Below are positions 31,846 to 40,257 of a stretch of 64,000 bases of DNA, piece by piece (within the stretch, counting starts at the first letter, position 1; each line of letters begins with the position of its first letter). The stretch covers positions 4,588,001 to 4,652,000 of the forward strand of contig NZ_JAGJBY010000002.1 of the NCBI RefSeq assembly GCF_020010905.1. Direction: 5' to 3'. A program made the position numbers and the translations under genes. The notes under the pieces were generated by a model that did no database searches, was not told where the DNA came from, and was given only the letters and a program-made list of their open reading frames with translations. Source of the DNA: Streptomyces acidiscabies (GTDB taxonomy: Bacteria; Actinomycetota; Actinomycetes; Streptomycetales; Streptomycetaceae).

Positions 31846-32733
31846 TCAGCGGTGCGGCACCACCGCCACCGGACATCCGGCGTGCTGGATCGCGACGTGG
31901 GTGACAGGGCCTGTGTGGTGGGTGAGCCGGTGGCCGACCACGAGGAGGCTCGCGCCGGTCGCGGTGCGGACCAGAGAGGTGGTGGGCCGGTCCTCGACGA
32001 CGGTCTCCAGGACCGTTACGTCGGGATACTTGTCGCGCCACGGAGCGAGTACGGCGCGGAGGAAACCCAGCCACTCCTCGGCCTGGGCCGGCCGGTCCAC
32101 GAGAGCGACGTCCCCCGGACCCAGGCCGAGCGCGCCGGACGAGTGCCAGGCGTACACCGCACGCAGCCGGGCCTGCCGCAGCCGTGCCGCCTCGAAGGCG
32201 AACTCGACGACCTCGTCGCACGAATCGGCGACGTCCACCGCGAGCACGACATTCCGGTAGCCGGTGTACTCGGAAGCGCTGCCGTCGGCCTCCGGGACGT
32301 GCTCGTCCGGCGCATCCTCCTCCGCACGCACCAGGACCACCGGACCCTCGGCCTTCGCCACCACCCCCAGCGCGACCGACCCCACCAGGAACCCGGCGAA
32401 CCCGCTCCACCCGTGCGACCCCAGCACCAGCGGCCGTGCGCGCCTGGCCTCCCGTACCAGAGCAGCGGCTGCCGGACCAGCCAGCAACTCGTCGCTCAGC
32501 GGCAGCCCGGGACACGCGGCACGCACCCGCTCCTCCGCCCGGTGCAGCGTGCGGCGGGCCAGGTGGCGTTGAGCGGCTCCGGCGAGCACGGTGTCGTGCT
32601 GCCGCGTGTACCGGTCCCAGGCGTGCACCAGCCGCAGCGGCCGGCCGCGCCGCAACGCCTCACGCGCCGCCCACAGGGCCGCGGCCATGCTCTCCTCGGA
32701 CCCGTCGACTCCGACCACCACGGGGTGTTCCAT
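31846..32733 (-). CDS. tandem universal stress protein (UspA x2)
   Basis: 295 residues from ATG 32733. Domain 1 starts VVVGVDGSEESMAAALWAAREALRRG and ends LVLGSHGWSGFAGFLVGSVALGVVAKAEGPVVLVR, with the ATP-binding G-2X-G-9X-G(S) pattern. Domain 2 starts RNVVLAVDVADSCDEVVEFAFEAARLR and ends LLVVGHRLTHHTGPVTHVAIQHAGCPVAVVPH. Tandem Usp proteins are hallmark members of DosR/OsdR-type dormancy regulons. A regulator palindrome lies 54 bp upstream. Confidence 0.9.
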   Translation of the reverse strand: MEHPVVVGVDGSEESMAAALWAAREALRRGRPLRLVHAWDRYTRQHDTVLAGAAQRHLARRTLHRAEERVRAACPGLPLSDELLAGPAAAALVREARRARPLVLGSHGWSGFAGFLVGSVALGVVAKAEGPVVLVRAEEDAPDEHVPEADGSASEYTGYRNVVLAVDVADSCDEVVEFAFEAARLRQARLRAVYAWHSSGALGLGPGDVALVDRPAQAEEWLGFLRAVLAPWRDKYPDVTVLETVVEDRPTTSLVRTATGASLLVVGHRLTHHTGPVTHVAIQHAGCPVAVVPHR

Positions 32734-32786
32734 CACGGCACCTCCCTCTCCACGCCCAGCCTGGTACGGCCCACCGGGCCGCGACA

Positions 32787-32801
32787 GGGACCGTCCGGCC
32801 C
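32787..32801. promoter_or_regulatory. predicted dormancy-regulator palindrome (box 1)
   Basis: GGGACCGTCCGGCCC between the divergent usp (32733) and CBS-BON (32899) genes. Confidence 0.65.
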
Positions 32802-32898
32802 TCACCGGTACCCGCCCAGCCTCTGTGACCCGTGCGCGCCGCGCCGGAACCTGGAGCCGGGGCCCGGTGAGGAGGGCTCCGCGAGAGGAGGCCCGGAC

Positions 32899-33606
32899 AT
32901 GAAGCCCATCGAGGTCGGCGCCCTCATGACCCACGAGGTCGTCACCGCCCGGTACGGCACCCCGTTCAAGGAGGTGGTGCGGCTGCTCGACGACCACCGC
33001 ATCGGTGGCCTCCCGGTGGTCGACGAGGACGGCACGGTCATCGGCGTGATCTCCGCGACCGACCTCGTCCCGCACCAGGCGGTGCGCACCGGCGTACGGC
33101 ACCGCTTCAGCCCCCGCGCCCGGCGCGCGGCGGCCAGGAGCCGGGCCCGCACCGCCGGCGGCATCATGACGGCACCCGCCGTCACCGTCCGCGCCGACGC
33201 CACCGCCACCGAGGCGGCCCGCCTGATGGCCGCGCGCCGCGTGGAGCGGCTGCCGGTCGTGGACGAGGAGGACCGGCTCGTCGGCATCGTCACCCGCCAC
33301 GACCTCCTCCACGTCTTCCTGCGCCCGGACGAGGAGATCCTGCGTGCCGTACGGCAGGAGGTCCTCGTCGACACGCTCTGGCTGGTCCCGCAGACCATCG
33401 ACGTCTCGGTGTGCGAGGGCATCGTCTCTCTCACGGGACGGCTGGAGCGGCGCAGCGAGATCCCCATCGCGGTCGGCATGACCCGTCGGCTCGACGGTGT
33501 CGTGGACGTCGTCGACCACCTCACCTACCGCATCGACGACACCCGTCTGCGCCCCGCCGAACAGGCCTTGCACGGCGTGGCCGACGACTGGCTGCGCAGG
33601 CTCTGA
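32899..33606 (+). CDS. CBS-pair protein with C-terminal BON domain
   Basis: 235 residues from ATG 32899. The CBS pair is VGALMTHEVVTARYGTPFKEVVRLLDDHRIGGLPVVDEDGTVIGVISATDL and GIMTAPAVTVRADATATEAARLMAARRVERLPVVDEEDRLVGIVTRHDLL. The BON domain is about residues 150-215 (TIDVSVCEGIVSLTGRLERRSEIPIAVGMTRRLDGVVDVVDHL). CBS pairs sense adenine nucleotides and BON domains associate with membranes. Two paralogues occur in this window (34724 and 61072). Divergent from the Usp gene and sharing palindrome box 1. Confidence 0.9.
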   Translation: MKPIEVGALMTHEVVTARYGTPFKEVVRLLDDHRIGGLPVVDEDGTVIGVISATDLVPHQAVRTGVRHRFSPRARRAAARSRARTAGGIMTAPAVTVRADATATEAARLMAARRVERLPVVDEEDRLVGIVTRHDLLHVFLRPDEEILRAVRQEVLVDTLWLVPQTIDVSVCEGIVSLTGRLERRSEIPIAVGMTRRLDGVVDVVDHLTYRIDDTRLRPAEQALHGVADDWLRRL

Positions 33607-33644
33607 CCGGCGCGGCGCACGGCAACGGAGGAAGGAGCACGGTC

Positions 33645-33866
33645 ATGATCCCGCTCGCTCTCATCGGCGCGACCATCGTGGGCGCGTGCATGGTGTTCGG
33701 CTACAGCTCGTTCGTCGTCGGGTTCTCCCTGATGGCGGCGGGCATCGTCGGACTCGTCGCCTTCATCGGCACTCCCGGCTCGGTCCTGCGGCCGGGCGAA
33801 CGGGAGTACGTCGAGGAACGGCACTACTTCGGTGACCACGACGACCATCGGGAGTTCAGGAAATGA
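33645..33866 (+). CDS. small two-helix membrane protein
   Basis: 73 residues from ATG 33645, preceded by GGAGGAAGGAG. Two membrane helices (IPLALIGATIVGACMVFGYSSFVVGFSLMAAGIVGLVAFIG) and an acidic/His-rich tail (GEREYVEERHYFGDHDDHREF) that might bind metal. The stop overlaps the next usp gene (ATGA). Function unknown. Confidence 0.65.
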   Translation: MIPLALIGATIVGACMVFGYSSFVVGFSLMAAGIVGLVAFIGTPGSVLRPGEREYVEERHYFGDHDDHREFRK

Positions 33867-34273
33867 CCGACATCGTGGTGGGCGTCGACGGCTCGGAGGA
33901 GTCCCTGGCCGCCCTGTGCTGGGCGGCCGGGCAGGCCCGTCTGCTGAACGCGCGGGTCGTCGCCGTCCACGCCTGGGAACCCCTCGGCCGCCACCTCGCG
34001 CCCTACGCCTCCGTGGCCGCCTGCCCGACGGCCGCGCAGCAGCGGGCCGAGGCCGTGCGCATCCTTGAGGACAGCCTCCTCAAGACGCTCGGCGAACGTG
34101 CCGACGTCGCCGTACAGCCCGTCCTGGCCGAGGGGACAGCCGCACGGGTGCTCCTGGAACGGGCCCGGGACGCCGCCCTGCTCGCCGTGGGGCGCTCCGC
34201 GCACGGCCCGGTCGTACGGGAGTGCGTCAGGCACGCGCGGGTGCCGGTGATCACGGTGCCGGCCCGGCCGTGA
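33863..34273 (+). CDS. universal stress protein, single domain
   Basis: 136 residues, overlapping the small membrane protein gene by 4 nt. TDIVVGVDGSEESLAALCWAAGQARLLNARVVAVHAWEP at the start, and LLAVGRSAHGPVVRECVRHARVPVITVPA at the end. The nucleotide-binding glycine motif is reduced (GRSAHG), as in non-ATP-binding Usp types. Ends just before a very strong terminator. Confidence 0.88.
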   Translation: MTDIVVGVDGSEESLAALCWAAGQARLLNARVVAVHAWEPLGRHLAPYASVAACPTAAQQRAEAVRILEDSLLKTLGERADVAVQPVLAEGTAARVLLERARDAALLAVGRSAHGPVVRECVRHARVPVITVPARP

Positions 34274-34287
34274 CGGGCACGTACGAC

Positions 34288-34331
34288 GGTTCGGGCGCCC
34301 TCCCCGTCGCGACGGGGAGGGCGCCCGAACC
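34288..34331. terminator. bidirectional hairpin terminator
   Basis: A 21-bp perfect inverted repeat (GGTTCGGGCGCCCTCCCCGTC and its complement) around a 2-nt centre, placed between the convergent usp (ends 34273) and small membrane gene (ends 34338). Confidence 0.9.
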
Positions 34332-34337
34332 GGTGTG

Positions 34338-34529
34338 TCAGCAGTGCGCGTGCGTGCGGGGGAGCCGAGGCTGCCGCGTGGGCCGGCTGTGCGTGCGCCG
34401 GTGGCGCAGGCGGACGACGAGCGTGTCCAGCGCCGCGCTCAGTACGACCGTCACCACGATCGCCACGGCCAGCAGGACCGTGAAGCGCTCCCAGAACTCC
34501 GGTGTGAGACTCGTGCCCACTGTCCTCAC
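34338..34529 (-). CDS. small membrane protein
   Basis: 63 residues from ATG 34529. WERFTVLLAVAIVVTVVLSAALDTLVVRLRHRR is one membrane helix followed by a strongly basic tail. GGAGGG lies upstream on the minus strand and the terminator directly follows, which supports a real gene. Family not recognised. Confidence 0.55.
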   Translation of the reverse strand: MRTVGTSLTPEFWERFTVLLAVAIVVTVVLSAALDTLVVRLRHRRTHSRPTRQPRLPRTHAHC

Positions 34530-34625
34530 CCTCCCTCGGCGGGGCCGTTCCCCTCACTTTCAGTCAACTCCCGTGCCACGCCCGGCACATGGGGCGAACG
34601 GCCCGCGCACCGGCCCCGCGAGGCA

Positions 34626-34660
34626 GGGCCGTACGGCCCGTCACCGGGACCGAGCGGCCC
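34626..34660. promoter_or_regulatory. predicted dormancy-regulator palindromes (boxes 2 and 3)
   Basis: GGGCCGTACGGCCC (34626-34639) and GGGACCGAGCGGCCC (34646-34660), spaced about 20 bp centre to centre, 64 bp before the CBS-BON gene at 34724. Confidence 0.7.
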
Positions 34661-34723
34661 GTGGTCCGCGCGAGGCGCCCGCTCACACGCTGGACGCGAC
34701 AGGACAGGACTCGGGAGGACCTC

Positions 34724-35362
34724 ATGGACGCCGGCCCGTACACAGTGAGCGACGTGATGACCCACACGGTCGTCGCCGTCGGCAGGGAGACCCTCTTCAA
34801 GGACGTCGTCACGCTGATGGAGCGGTGGAAGGTCGCCGCCGTCCCCGTCCTGGAGGGCGACGGGAGGGTGATCGGCGTTGTCTCCGAGGCCGACCTGCTG
34901 CCCAAGGAGGAGTTCCGGGAGAGCGACCCCGACCGTGCCGTCCAGCAGGAGCGCCTCGCCGACCTCGCGAAGGCGGGCGCCCTGACCGCCGGGGAGTCGA
35001 TGAGCACGCCCGCCGTCACCGTGCACGCCGACGCCACCCTCCCCGAGGCCGCGCGCATCATGGCCCGCCGCCGGGTCAAGCGGCTGTACGTCATCGACGC
35101 CGAGGGGTATCTCGAAGGCGTCGTCAGCCGCGCCGACCTGCTGAAGGTGTTCCTGCGCGAGGACACCGAACTCGCCGACGAGGTACGGCGGACCGTCGCC
35201 CCGGTCACGGGCGCCCGGATCGGGGTCGAGGTCACCGACGGCGTCGTCACCCTGACCGGCAGCGTCGACGGCAGCACCTCGGCGGACACGGCCGAACGTC
35301 TGGCCCGAGCGGTCGAGGGCGTCGTCGCCGTCCGCTGCCGCCTCGTACCGGCGGCGCCCTGA
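34724..35362 (+). CDS. CBS-pair protein with C-terminal BON domain
   Basis: 212 residues from ATG 34724, with GGGAGG upstream. VSDVMTHTVVAVGRETLFKDVVTLMERWKVAAVPVLEGDGRVIGVVSEADLL and SMSTPAVTVHADATLPEAARIMARRRVKRLYVIDAEGYLEGVVSRADLLKVFL form the CBS pair. GARIGVEVTDGVVTLTGSVDGSTSADTAERLARAVEGVVAV is the BON domain. After the stop, 35364-35480 keeps a protein-like frame (SAEFKALLVELRKPEILDDSVANEAQYLSETG) of unknown origin. Confidence 0.9.
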   Translation: MDAGPYTVSDVMTHTVVAVGRETLFKDVVTLMERWKVAAVPVLEGDGRVIGVVSEADLLPKEEFRESDPDRAVQQERLADLAKAGALTAGESMSTPAVTVHADATLPEAARIMARRRVKRLYVIDAEGYLEGVVSRADLLKVFLREDTELADEVRRTVAPVTGARIGVEVTDGVVTLTGSVDGSTSADTAERLARAVEGVVAVRCRLVPAAP

Positions 35363-35482
35363 TCGGTGACCGCTGCGAGAGCGCCGAGTTCAAGGCCCTC
35401 CTGGTGGAGCTGCGAAAGCCGGAGATCCTGGACGACAGCGTGGCGAACGAGGCCCAGTACCTGTCTGAGACCGGACAGAGAA

Positions 35483-35512
35483 GTGCGCGGCCGGTTCGCG
35501 CCGGCCGCGCAC
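35483..35512. terminator. hairpin terminator
   Basis: GTGCGCGGCCGG/CCGGCCGCGCAC perfect 12-bp stem with a 6-nt loop, between the convergent CBS-BON and hsp20 genes. Confidence 0.85.
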
Positions 35513-35522
35513 ACCCCCTGGG

Positions 35523-35945
35523 TCAGCCGCTGTGCACGGGGATGGTCCGCGTCCCCGTCTTCTCCTCCGGCAGCGGGACCGTGATGGTCAGGACGCCGTT
35601 CTTGTACGCCGCGGTCGCCTCGTCGCCCTTGGCCCCGAGGGGCAGCCGGACGCTGCGGGCGAACGTGCCGTAGCGGAACTCCGTACGGTGCCCCTCGGTG
35701 GTCTCCTCGGTGCGCTCGGCCCGCAGGGTCAGCACGCCCTCGGAGACGGTGAGCTCGACGTCCTTGCCGGGGTCGACGCCCGGCAGTTCGGCGCGCAGTA
35801 CGTACGCGCCGTCCGTCAGGTGTTCCTCGACGCGGATGCCGTGCAGGCCCGCGACGCCGTGCAGTCCGGGCAGCCCGGACTCGACCCAGCCGAACAGGTC
35901 GGGCAGTACCGGCCAGCCGGGGAACCGTTCGATCATGCCGCTCAT
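35523..35945 (-). CDS. Hsp20/alpha-crystallin small heat-shock protein
   Basis: 140 residues from ATG 35945, with AGAGGAGGAAG upstream. The alpha-crystallin domain is clear: IRVEEHLTDGAYVLRAELPGVDPGKDVELTVSEGVLTLRAERTEETTEGHRTEFRYGTFARSVRLPLGAKGDEATAAYKNGVLTITVPLPEEK. The IPVHSG end corresponds to the C-terminal I-X-I/V assembly motif. It corresponds to HspX (Acr) of the mycobacterial DosR regulon. Palindrome box 4 lies 84 bp upstream. Confidence 0.95.
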   Translation of the reverse strand: MSGMIERFPGWPVLPDLFGWVESGLPGLHGVAGLHGIRVEEHLTDGAYVLRAELPGVDPGKDVELTVSEGVLTLRAERTEETTEGHRTEFRYGTFARSVRLPLGAKGDEATAAYKNGVLTITVPLPEEKTGTRTIPVHSG

Positions 35946-36029
35946 GCGCTTCCTCCTCTCTCTGTGTCCCTCAACTCCAGGATGACGCGCGAGAGTTGGC
36001 AGCGCCGTGAGCCGACCGACCCCGACTGA

Positions 36030-36043
36030 GGGCCGGTCGGCCC
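36030..36043. promoter_or_regulatory. predicted dormancy-regulator palindrome (box 4)
   Basis: GGGCCGGTCGGCCC, upstream of hsp20 on the minus strand. Confidence 0.65.
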
Positions 36044-36049
36044 GGTGCG

Positions 36050-37741
36050 CTAGATGGCGGTCACCGGCACCCGCCACACCAGCGTCGTACCGCCCCCGTC
36101 GGGACAGTCCCACTCCAGCCGGCCGCCCAGCTCCCGTGCCCGCTCCTCCATGTTGAGCAGCCCGCTGCGACGGCCCTCGGAGGGGATGCCGACGCCGTCG
36201 TCGTGGACGGTCAGGGTCAGGTCGTGGCCGTCCGTGGTGAGGACGACCTCGGCGTGGCCGGCGCGGGCGTGGCGGGTGATGTTGGTGAGGGCCTCGGAGA
36301 GGACGGCGACGGCGTGGTCGGCGACCTCCTTGGGGACGTCCGTGTCGATCAGGCCCTCCATGCGGAAGCTCGGCGCGAAGCCGAGGGCGGGGGCCGCCTC
36401 GCCGACGACGCGGATCGCGCGGGCCCGCAGCCCGGCACCGGAGGCACCCTCCCGGGCCCGCAGCCCGAAGATCGTCGACCGGATGATCTTGATGGTCTCG
36501 TCGAGGTCGTCCACCGCGCGCAGCACCCGCTCGGACGCCTCCGAGTGCTCGATGAACCGCCCCGCGCTCTGCAACGTCATCCCCGTCGCGAACAGCCGCT
36601 GGATCGCCAGGTCGTGCAGGTCGCGGGCGATGCGGTCGCGGTCCTTGAGCACCGCGATCTCCTCCGCGTCCCGGCGCCGCTCCGCCAGCTCCATCGCGAT
36701 GGCCGCCTGCGCGGCGAACACCTGGAGCGGCCCGATCTCCTTGCCGGAGAACGGCACCCGCCCCGCCTCCCGCACCAGCAGCAGCACCCCGCGCACCCCG
36801 TCGTCCCCGGTACCGACCGGCACCGCCACGGACGGGCCCAGCGACGGTACGAGCGACAGCCGCTCGTCGCTCGTGACAGCACTCCCACGAGTGAACGCCG
36901 TACCGACCAGACCCCCCTCGGTGGACAGCACCAGACCGCGCAGGGCGTCCGCCTCCTGACCGATCGCCAGCTCGACCGTGAACGACCCGGTGTCCTCCAT
37001 CGGCATCGCGACGACGGCCAGCGCCGCGCCCGTGATGTCCCTCGCGCGCTCGGCGATCAGCCCGAGCACCTCCGCCTGCCCGCTGCCCGACATCAGCCGG
37101 TGCGTGATCTCCGCGTTCGCCCCCAGCCACCGCTCCCGCAGCCGCGACTCCGCGTACAGGCGCGCGTTGTCGATGGCCACGCCCGCCGCGACCGCGAGCG
37201 TCGACGTCACCGAGACGTCCTCCTCGTCGAACAGGACACCGCCGCGCTTCTCCGTGAAGTACAGGTTGCCGAACACCTGGTCGCGCACCCGGATCGGGAC
37301 GCCGAGGAACGTGTTCATCGGCGGGTGGTGCGGCGGGAAGCCGTACGACGCCGGGTGGTCGGAGATCTTCGCCAGCCGCAGCGGCTCCGGGTGGTGGATC
37401 AGCTCGCCCAGGATGCCGTGGCCCTCCGGGTACGGGCCGATCTCCGCGATCTGCTCCGCACTGATCCCCACGGTGTGGAACGCCGACAGCCGCTTCCCGT
37501 CGGGACCGATCACCCCCAGCGCCGCGTACTCGGCGTCCACCAGGACCGCAGCCGCCTCCACGATGCTGTGCAGCGCCTGCTCCAGATCCAGCTCCCGGCC
37601 GACCGACAGCACCGCCTCCAGCAGGCTGTGCACCCGGTCCCGGGTCCCCCTCGCCGCGTCCAGCCGGACCTGCAGCTCGTCCAGCAGTTCGTCCAGCCGC
37701 AGCTGAGGCAGCCGTACCCGGGCGTCCTCGGGACTTCCCAC
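36050..37741 (-). CDS. GAF-domain sensor histidine kinase (DevS/DosT/OsdK-like)
   Basis: 563 residues from GTG 37741, which follows GAGGAG by 5 nt. Two GAF domains (about residues 55-200 and 225-365); the first contains AEYAALGVIGPDGKRLSAFHTVGI. A HisKA_3 dimerisation helix follows with the phospho-accepting His in RDLHDLAIQRLF (about residue 375). The HATPase domain has EALTNITRHARA and HDDGVGIPSEGRRSGLLNMEERARELGG. The layout equals DevS/DosT, which sense O2, NO or CO by haem in GAF-A. Haem binding here is inference. The expected partner is the NarL-type regulator at 38867. In S. coelicolor the equivalents are called OsdK and OsdR. Confidence 0.92.
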   Translation of the reverse strand: MGSPEDARVRLPQLRLDELLDELQVRLDAARGTRDRVHSLLEAVLSVGRELDLEQALHSIVEAAAVLVDAEYAALGVIGPDGKRLSAFHTVGISAEQIAEIGPYPEGHGILGELIHHPEPLRLAKISDHPASYGFPPHHPPMNTFLGVPIRVRDQVFGNLYFTEKRGGVLFDEEDVSVTSTLAVAAGVAIDNARLYAESRLRERWLGANAEITHRLMSGSGQAEVLGLIAERARDITGAALAVVAMPMEDTGSFTVELAIGQEADALRGLVLSTEGGLVGTAFTRGSAVTSDERLSLVPSLGPSVAVPVGTGDDGVRGVLLLVREAGRVPFSGKEIGPLQVFAAQAAIAMELAERRRDAEEIAVLKDRDRIARDLHDLAIQRLFATGMTLQSAGRFIEHSEASERVLRAVDDLDETIKIIRSTIFGLRAREGASGAGLRARAIRVVGEAAPALGFAPSFRMEGLIDTDVPKEVADHAVAVLSEALTNITRHARAGHAEVVLTTDGHDLTLTVHDDGVGIPSEGRRSGLLNMEERARELGGRLEWDCPDGGGTTLVWRVPVTAI

Positions 37742-37841
37742 CAGCACTCCTCGATGATTCCGCGTCCCGGCCTCTCCGGTCAGGCCAAGGTAGCGGCCGG
37801 TGCCCGCAGAGGACACCGAGAACGGGCCAAGTCCTCCGCCA

Positions 37842-37855
37842 GGGCCGACCGGCCC
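37842..37855. promoter_or_regulatory. predicted dormancy-regulator palindrome (box 5)
   Basis: GGGCCGACCGGCCC, with weaker flanking copies GGGCCAAGTCC (37824) and GGGACCGACAG (37863). It lies between the kinase start (37741) and the divergent HPF-like gene (37939). Confidence 0.7.
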
Positions 37856-37938
37856 CCGGACCGGGACCGACAGCACCTGCCTCGCGGACGCCCGCCGCAC
37901 GAGGCTGGACCCGAGACGAGCGGAAGGACGTGAGGCGC

Positions 37939-38280
37939 ATGACGGCACACGGGGCCGTACGGGTCAGGGTCCAGGGCGAGGTCGACAAGGAGGAGGTCGC
38001 CCGGGTTCTCGCCAAGCTCGACGCGGCCTGCGGACGCCTCGGCCTGCCCGTCGAGGGCGCGCTGACCGTGGTCAGGGCGGCGGCCCGCCACATCAGGCGG
38101 CCCTGGTTCGCCACGGCCCGGCTCCTGGTGGACGGCACGGTCCTCGTCGTCCACGCGGAGGAGGCCACCGCGCGGGAACTCGCCGACCGGCTGGAGGACC
38201 GGGTCCTCGCGCGGGCCGGACAGGCCGCGCACCGCCGGACGCACCTGCCACCCCCTTGGCGCACGGACCCCGGGACATGA
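37939..38280 (+). CDS. small HPF/RaiA-like (ribosome hibernation-type) protein
   Basis: 113 residues from ATG 37939, with GGAAGGACGTGAGG upstream. VRVRVQGEVDKEEVARVLAKLDAACGRLGLPVEGALTVVRAAARHIRRPWFATARLLVDGTVLVVHAEEATARELADRLEDRVL has the beta-alpha-beta-beta-beta-alpha pattern of the N-terminal hibernation-factor domain. The dimerising C-terminal domain is absent. Ribosome protection in dormancy fits the context, but the match is by pattern only. Confidence 0.5.
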   Translation: MTAHGAVRVRVQGEVDKEEVARVLAKLDAACGRLGLPVEGALTVVRAAARHIRRPWFATARLLVDGTVLVVHAEEATARELADRLEDRVLARAGQAAHRRTHLPPPWRTDPGT

Positions 38281-38281
38281 A

Positions 38282-38317
38282 GGGCCGACCGGCCCCGGAT
38301 CCGGGACCAACGGCACC
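38282..38317. promoter_or_regulatory. predicted dormancy-regulator palindromes (box 6 and a weaker copy)
   Basis: GGGCCGACCGGCCC (38282-38295), immediately after the HPF-like stop, and a weaker GGGACCAACGGCACC (38303-38317), 107 bp before the PPOX gene. Confidence 0.65.
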
Positions 38318-38423
38318 GGCGCCGGGACCTCCCCGGCGGGACAGTGGAGACAGGAGCGGCACCCACCCCCGTGGTGCCGCTCCGCCCGCACGACCGAGCC
38401 CCGCCCTCTCACAGAAACCCGCC

Positions 38424-38870
38424 ATGACCGACGATGACACCACCGCCACCCCGCTCCCCGCGCGCAGAAGCGTCGAACTCGACAGTGCCGAGGCGCTGCG
38501 GCTGCTGGGCAGCGTCTCCCTCGGACGCGTCGTCTTCACCCGGCAGGCCCTGCCGACCGTCCGCCCGGTCAACCACGTCCTCGTCGACGGCGCCGTCGTC
38601 ATCCGCACCCACGAACACGCCGCTCTCACGCTGCACACGGTGCGGGGCGACGGCATGGGGGTCGTCGTCGCCTACGAGGCCGACGACATCGACCCCCACA
38701 CCCACCTCGGCTGGAGCGTCGTCGTCACGGGCTACGCCGACCTGGTCACGGACCCGGCCGAACTCGCCCTCTACGACGCCCTGTTGCGTCCCTGGGTGGA
38801 CCGGACCATGGAACACGCGGTGCGGATTCTCCCGGCGCTGGTGACGGGGGTGCGGCTCGTGGCCCACTAG
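38424..38870 (+). CDS. pyridoxamine 5'-phosphate oxidase-like (PPOX) FMN/F420-fold protein
   Basis: 148 residues from ATG 38424. SVELDSAEALRLLGSVSLGRVVFTRQALPTVRPVNHVLVDGAVVIRTHEHAALTLHTVRGDGMGVVVAYEADDIDPHTHLGWSVVVTGYADLVTDP is the split-barrel flavin-binding fold of small PPOX proteins, which are frequent in DosR-type regulons. Its stop overlaps the convergent response-regulator stop at CTAG. The substrate is unknown. Confidence 0.87.
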   Translation: MTDDDTTATPLPARRSVELDSAEALRLLGSVSLGRVVFTRQALPTVRPVNHVLVDGAVVIRTHEHAALTLHTVRGDGMGVVVAYEADDIDPHTHLGWSVVVTGYADLVTDPAELALYDALLRPWVDRTMEHAVRILPALVTGVRLVAH

Positions 38871-39577
38871 CGGCTGGGGGCCCATGGCTGTTCCGGTCTC
38901 TCCTCGCCGGGTGTCGCGCGAGGTCTGGTGAAGCCGGTCCGGTAGGCGATCGCGACGAGTCGGGCGCGGTCGTGGGCGTCGAGCTTGGCCATGATGTGGT
39001 TGACGTGGGTCTTGGCGGTCAGGGGCGAGACGCGTAGCCGGTCCCCGATGGCGTGGTTGGAGAGGCCGGCGGCGACGAGGCCGAGCACCTGGCTCTCGCG
39101 TTCGGTGAGCGTCCTCAGCTCCGGCACCGGGACGTTCGCCGGGTCCGGCAGGGCGAGGTAGCGGGTGATGAGGGCCTTGGTCGCGGTGGGGGACAGCGGT
39201 GTCTCCCCGCGGGCGACCATCCGGATGCCGCTCAGGAGGGCGGCCGGCTCGACGCCCTTGCCGAGGAACCCGCCGGCCCCGGCGCGCAGCGCCCGGACGA
39301 CGTGGTCGTCGCTCTCGTGGGCCGTCAGGATCAGCACCCGTACGTCCGTGAGGTTCTCGTCACTCGTGATGGCGCGGGTGGCGGCGAGACCGTCCATGCC
39401 GGGCATCCGGACGTCCATCAGGACGACGTCGGCACGGGTGCCGCGGGCCAGGGCGACCGCCTCGCCGCCCGTCGCCGCTTCCCCGACGACCTCCAGGTCC
39501 GGCTCCGCCTGGAGGAACATGCGGAAACCGGACCGGACCAGGGCCTGGCCGTCTGCGAGCAGAACGCGGATGGTCAT
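38867..39577 (-). CDS. NarL/FixJ-family response regulator (DevR/OsdR-like)
   Basis: 236 residues. The receiver domain has LMDVRMPG with phospho-accepting Asp55 and the conserved switch Thr/Lys (ILTAHE, FLGKGVEP). The LuxR-type DNA-binding domain is LTERESQVLGLVAAGLSNHAIGDRLRVSPLTAKTHVNHIMAKLDAHDRARLVAIAYRTG. It is the natural partner of the GAF kinase at 36050 and the best candidate to bind the GGGNCC palindromes. It lies 48 bp downstream of the nitroreductase on the same strand. Confidence 0.92.
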   Translation of the reverse strand: MTIRVLLADGQALVRSGFRMFLQAEPDLEVVGEAATGGEAVALARGTRADVVLMDVRMPGMDGLAATRAITSDENLTDVRVLILTAHESDDHVVRALRAGAGGFLGKGVEPAALLSGIRMVARGETPLSPTATKALITRYLALPDPANVPVPELRTLTERESQVLGLVAAGLSNHAIGDRLRVSPLTAKTHVNHIMAKLDAHDRARLVAIAYRTGFTRPRATPGEERPEQPWAPSR

Positions 39578-39625
39578 CTCTGCCTTCTCCTGCGCGGCGG
39601 TCGTGCGGCGGGACGCTGGGGTCGT

Positions 39626-40216
39626 TCACGCCGCGGTGACGACCTGGTCGTACTCCAGGCGCGGGGCGCGCGGGAACCAGGCGTCCTCGCCCGGCCTGCC
39701 GACGCTGACGGCCATCAGCGGGGTGTGGTCGTCGTCCAGGAACTCCTTCTGGACGCCCGCCAGGTCGACGCCGGTCATCGGGCCGGCGGCGAGCCCCGCG
39801 GCGCGGGCGCCGATGATGAAGCAGGCGGCCTGGAGAGCGGCGTTCAGGGTGGCGTTCTTCTCGCGGAACGCGCGCTCGCCCCAGACGAGGTCCTTGGCCT
39901 GCGGGAAGTGCGGGTGCAGCTGCGGCAGTTCCTCGTGGAACTCGTTGTCCGCGGAGAGGATCACGACCAGCGGGGCGGTGGCGGTCTTGTTCCGGTTGCC
40001 TTCGAACACGTGCCGCAGCAGGCGTTCGCGGGCCTCGCCGGAGCGGACCAGCGTGACGCGCAGCGGCGACCCGTTCATGGAGGTCGGACCGTACTTGACC
40101 AGGTCGTAGATCGCCTGCACCTGCTCGTCGGTCACCGGCTCGCCGGTGAACGTGTTGGCGGTACGGGCCTCGCGGAACAGGAGGTCCTGGGCGGTGGGGT
40201 CGAGAACGAGAGACAT
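39626..40216 (-). CDS. nitroreductase-family protein (RutE/malonic semialdehyde reductase-like)
   Basis: 196 residues from ATG 40216. FREARTANTFTGEPVTDEQVQAIYDLVKYGPTSMNGSPLRVTLVRS and NATLNAALQAACFIIGARAAGLAAGPMTGVD are the FMN-binding nitroreductase signatures. Overall length and the APRLEYDQVV end match the RutE/HadB subgroup, which reduces 3-oxo acids with NADPH. Divergent from a TetR gene with a shared 13-bp operator in each promoter. Confidence 0.87.
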   Translation of the reverse strand: MSLVLDPTAQDLLFREARTANTFTGEPVTDEQVQAIYDLVKYGPTSMNGSPLRVTLVRSGEARERLLRHVFEGNRNKTATAPLVVILSADNEFHEELPQLHPHFPQAKDLVWGERAFREKNATLNAALQAACFIIGARAAGLAAGPMTGVDLAGVQKEFLDDDHTPLMAVSVGRPGEDAWFPRAPRLEYDQVVTAA

Positions 40217-40244
40217 GGGGTGTTCCTCAGGGTCGATCAGAAGC

Positions 40245-40257
40245 GGACGACTGTCCG
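40245..40257 (-). promoter_or_regulatory. predicted TetR operator (nitroreductase side)
   Basis: GGACGACTGTCCG, the exact reverse complement of the 13-bp sequence at 40434-40446. It sits about 30 bp before the nitroreductase ATG. Confidence 0.75.

Noticed and set aside
35523..38366. 947-residue minus-strand open frame
   Set aside because: Only its last 140 residues (Hs20-type protein from 35945) look like protein. The rest is an off-frame shadow of the GAF kinase.
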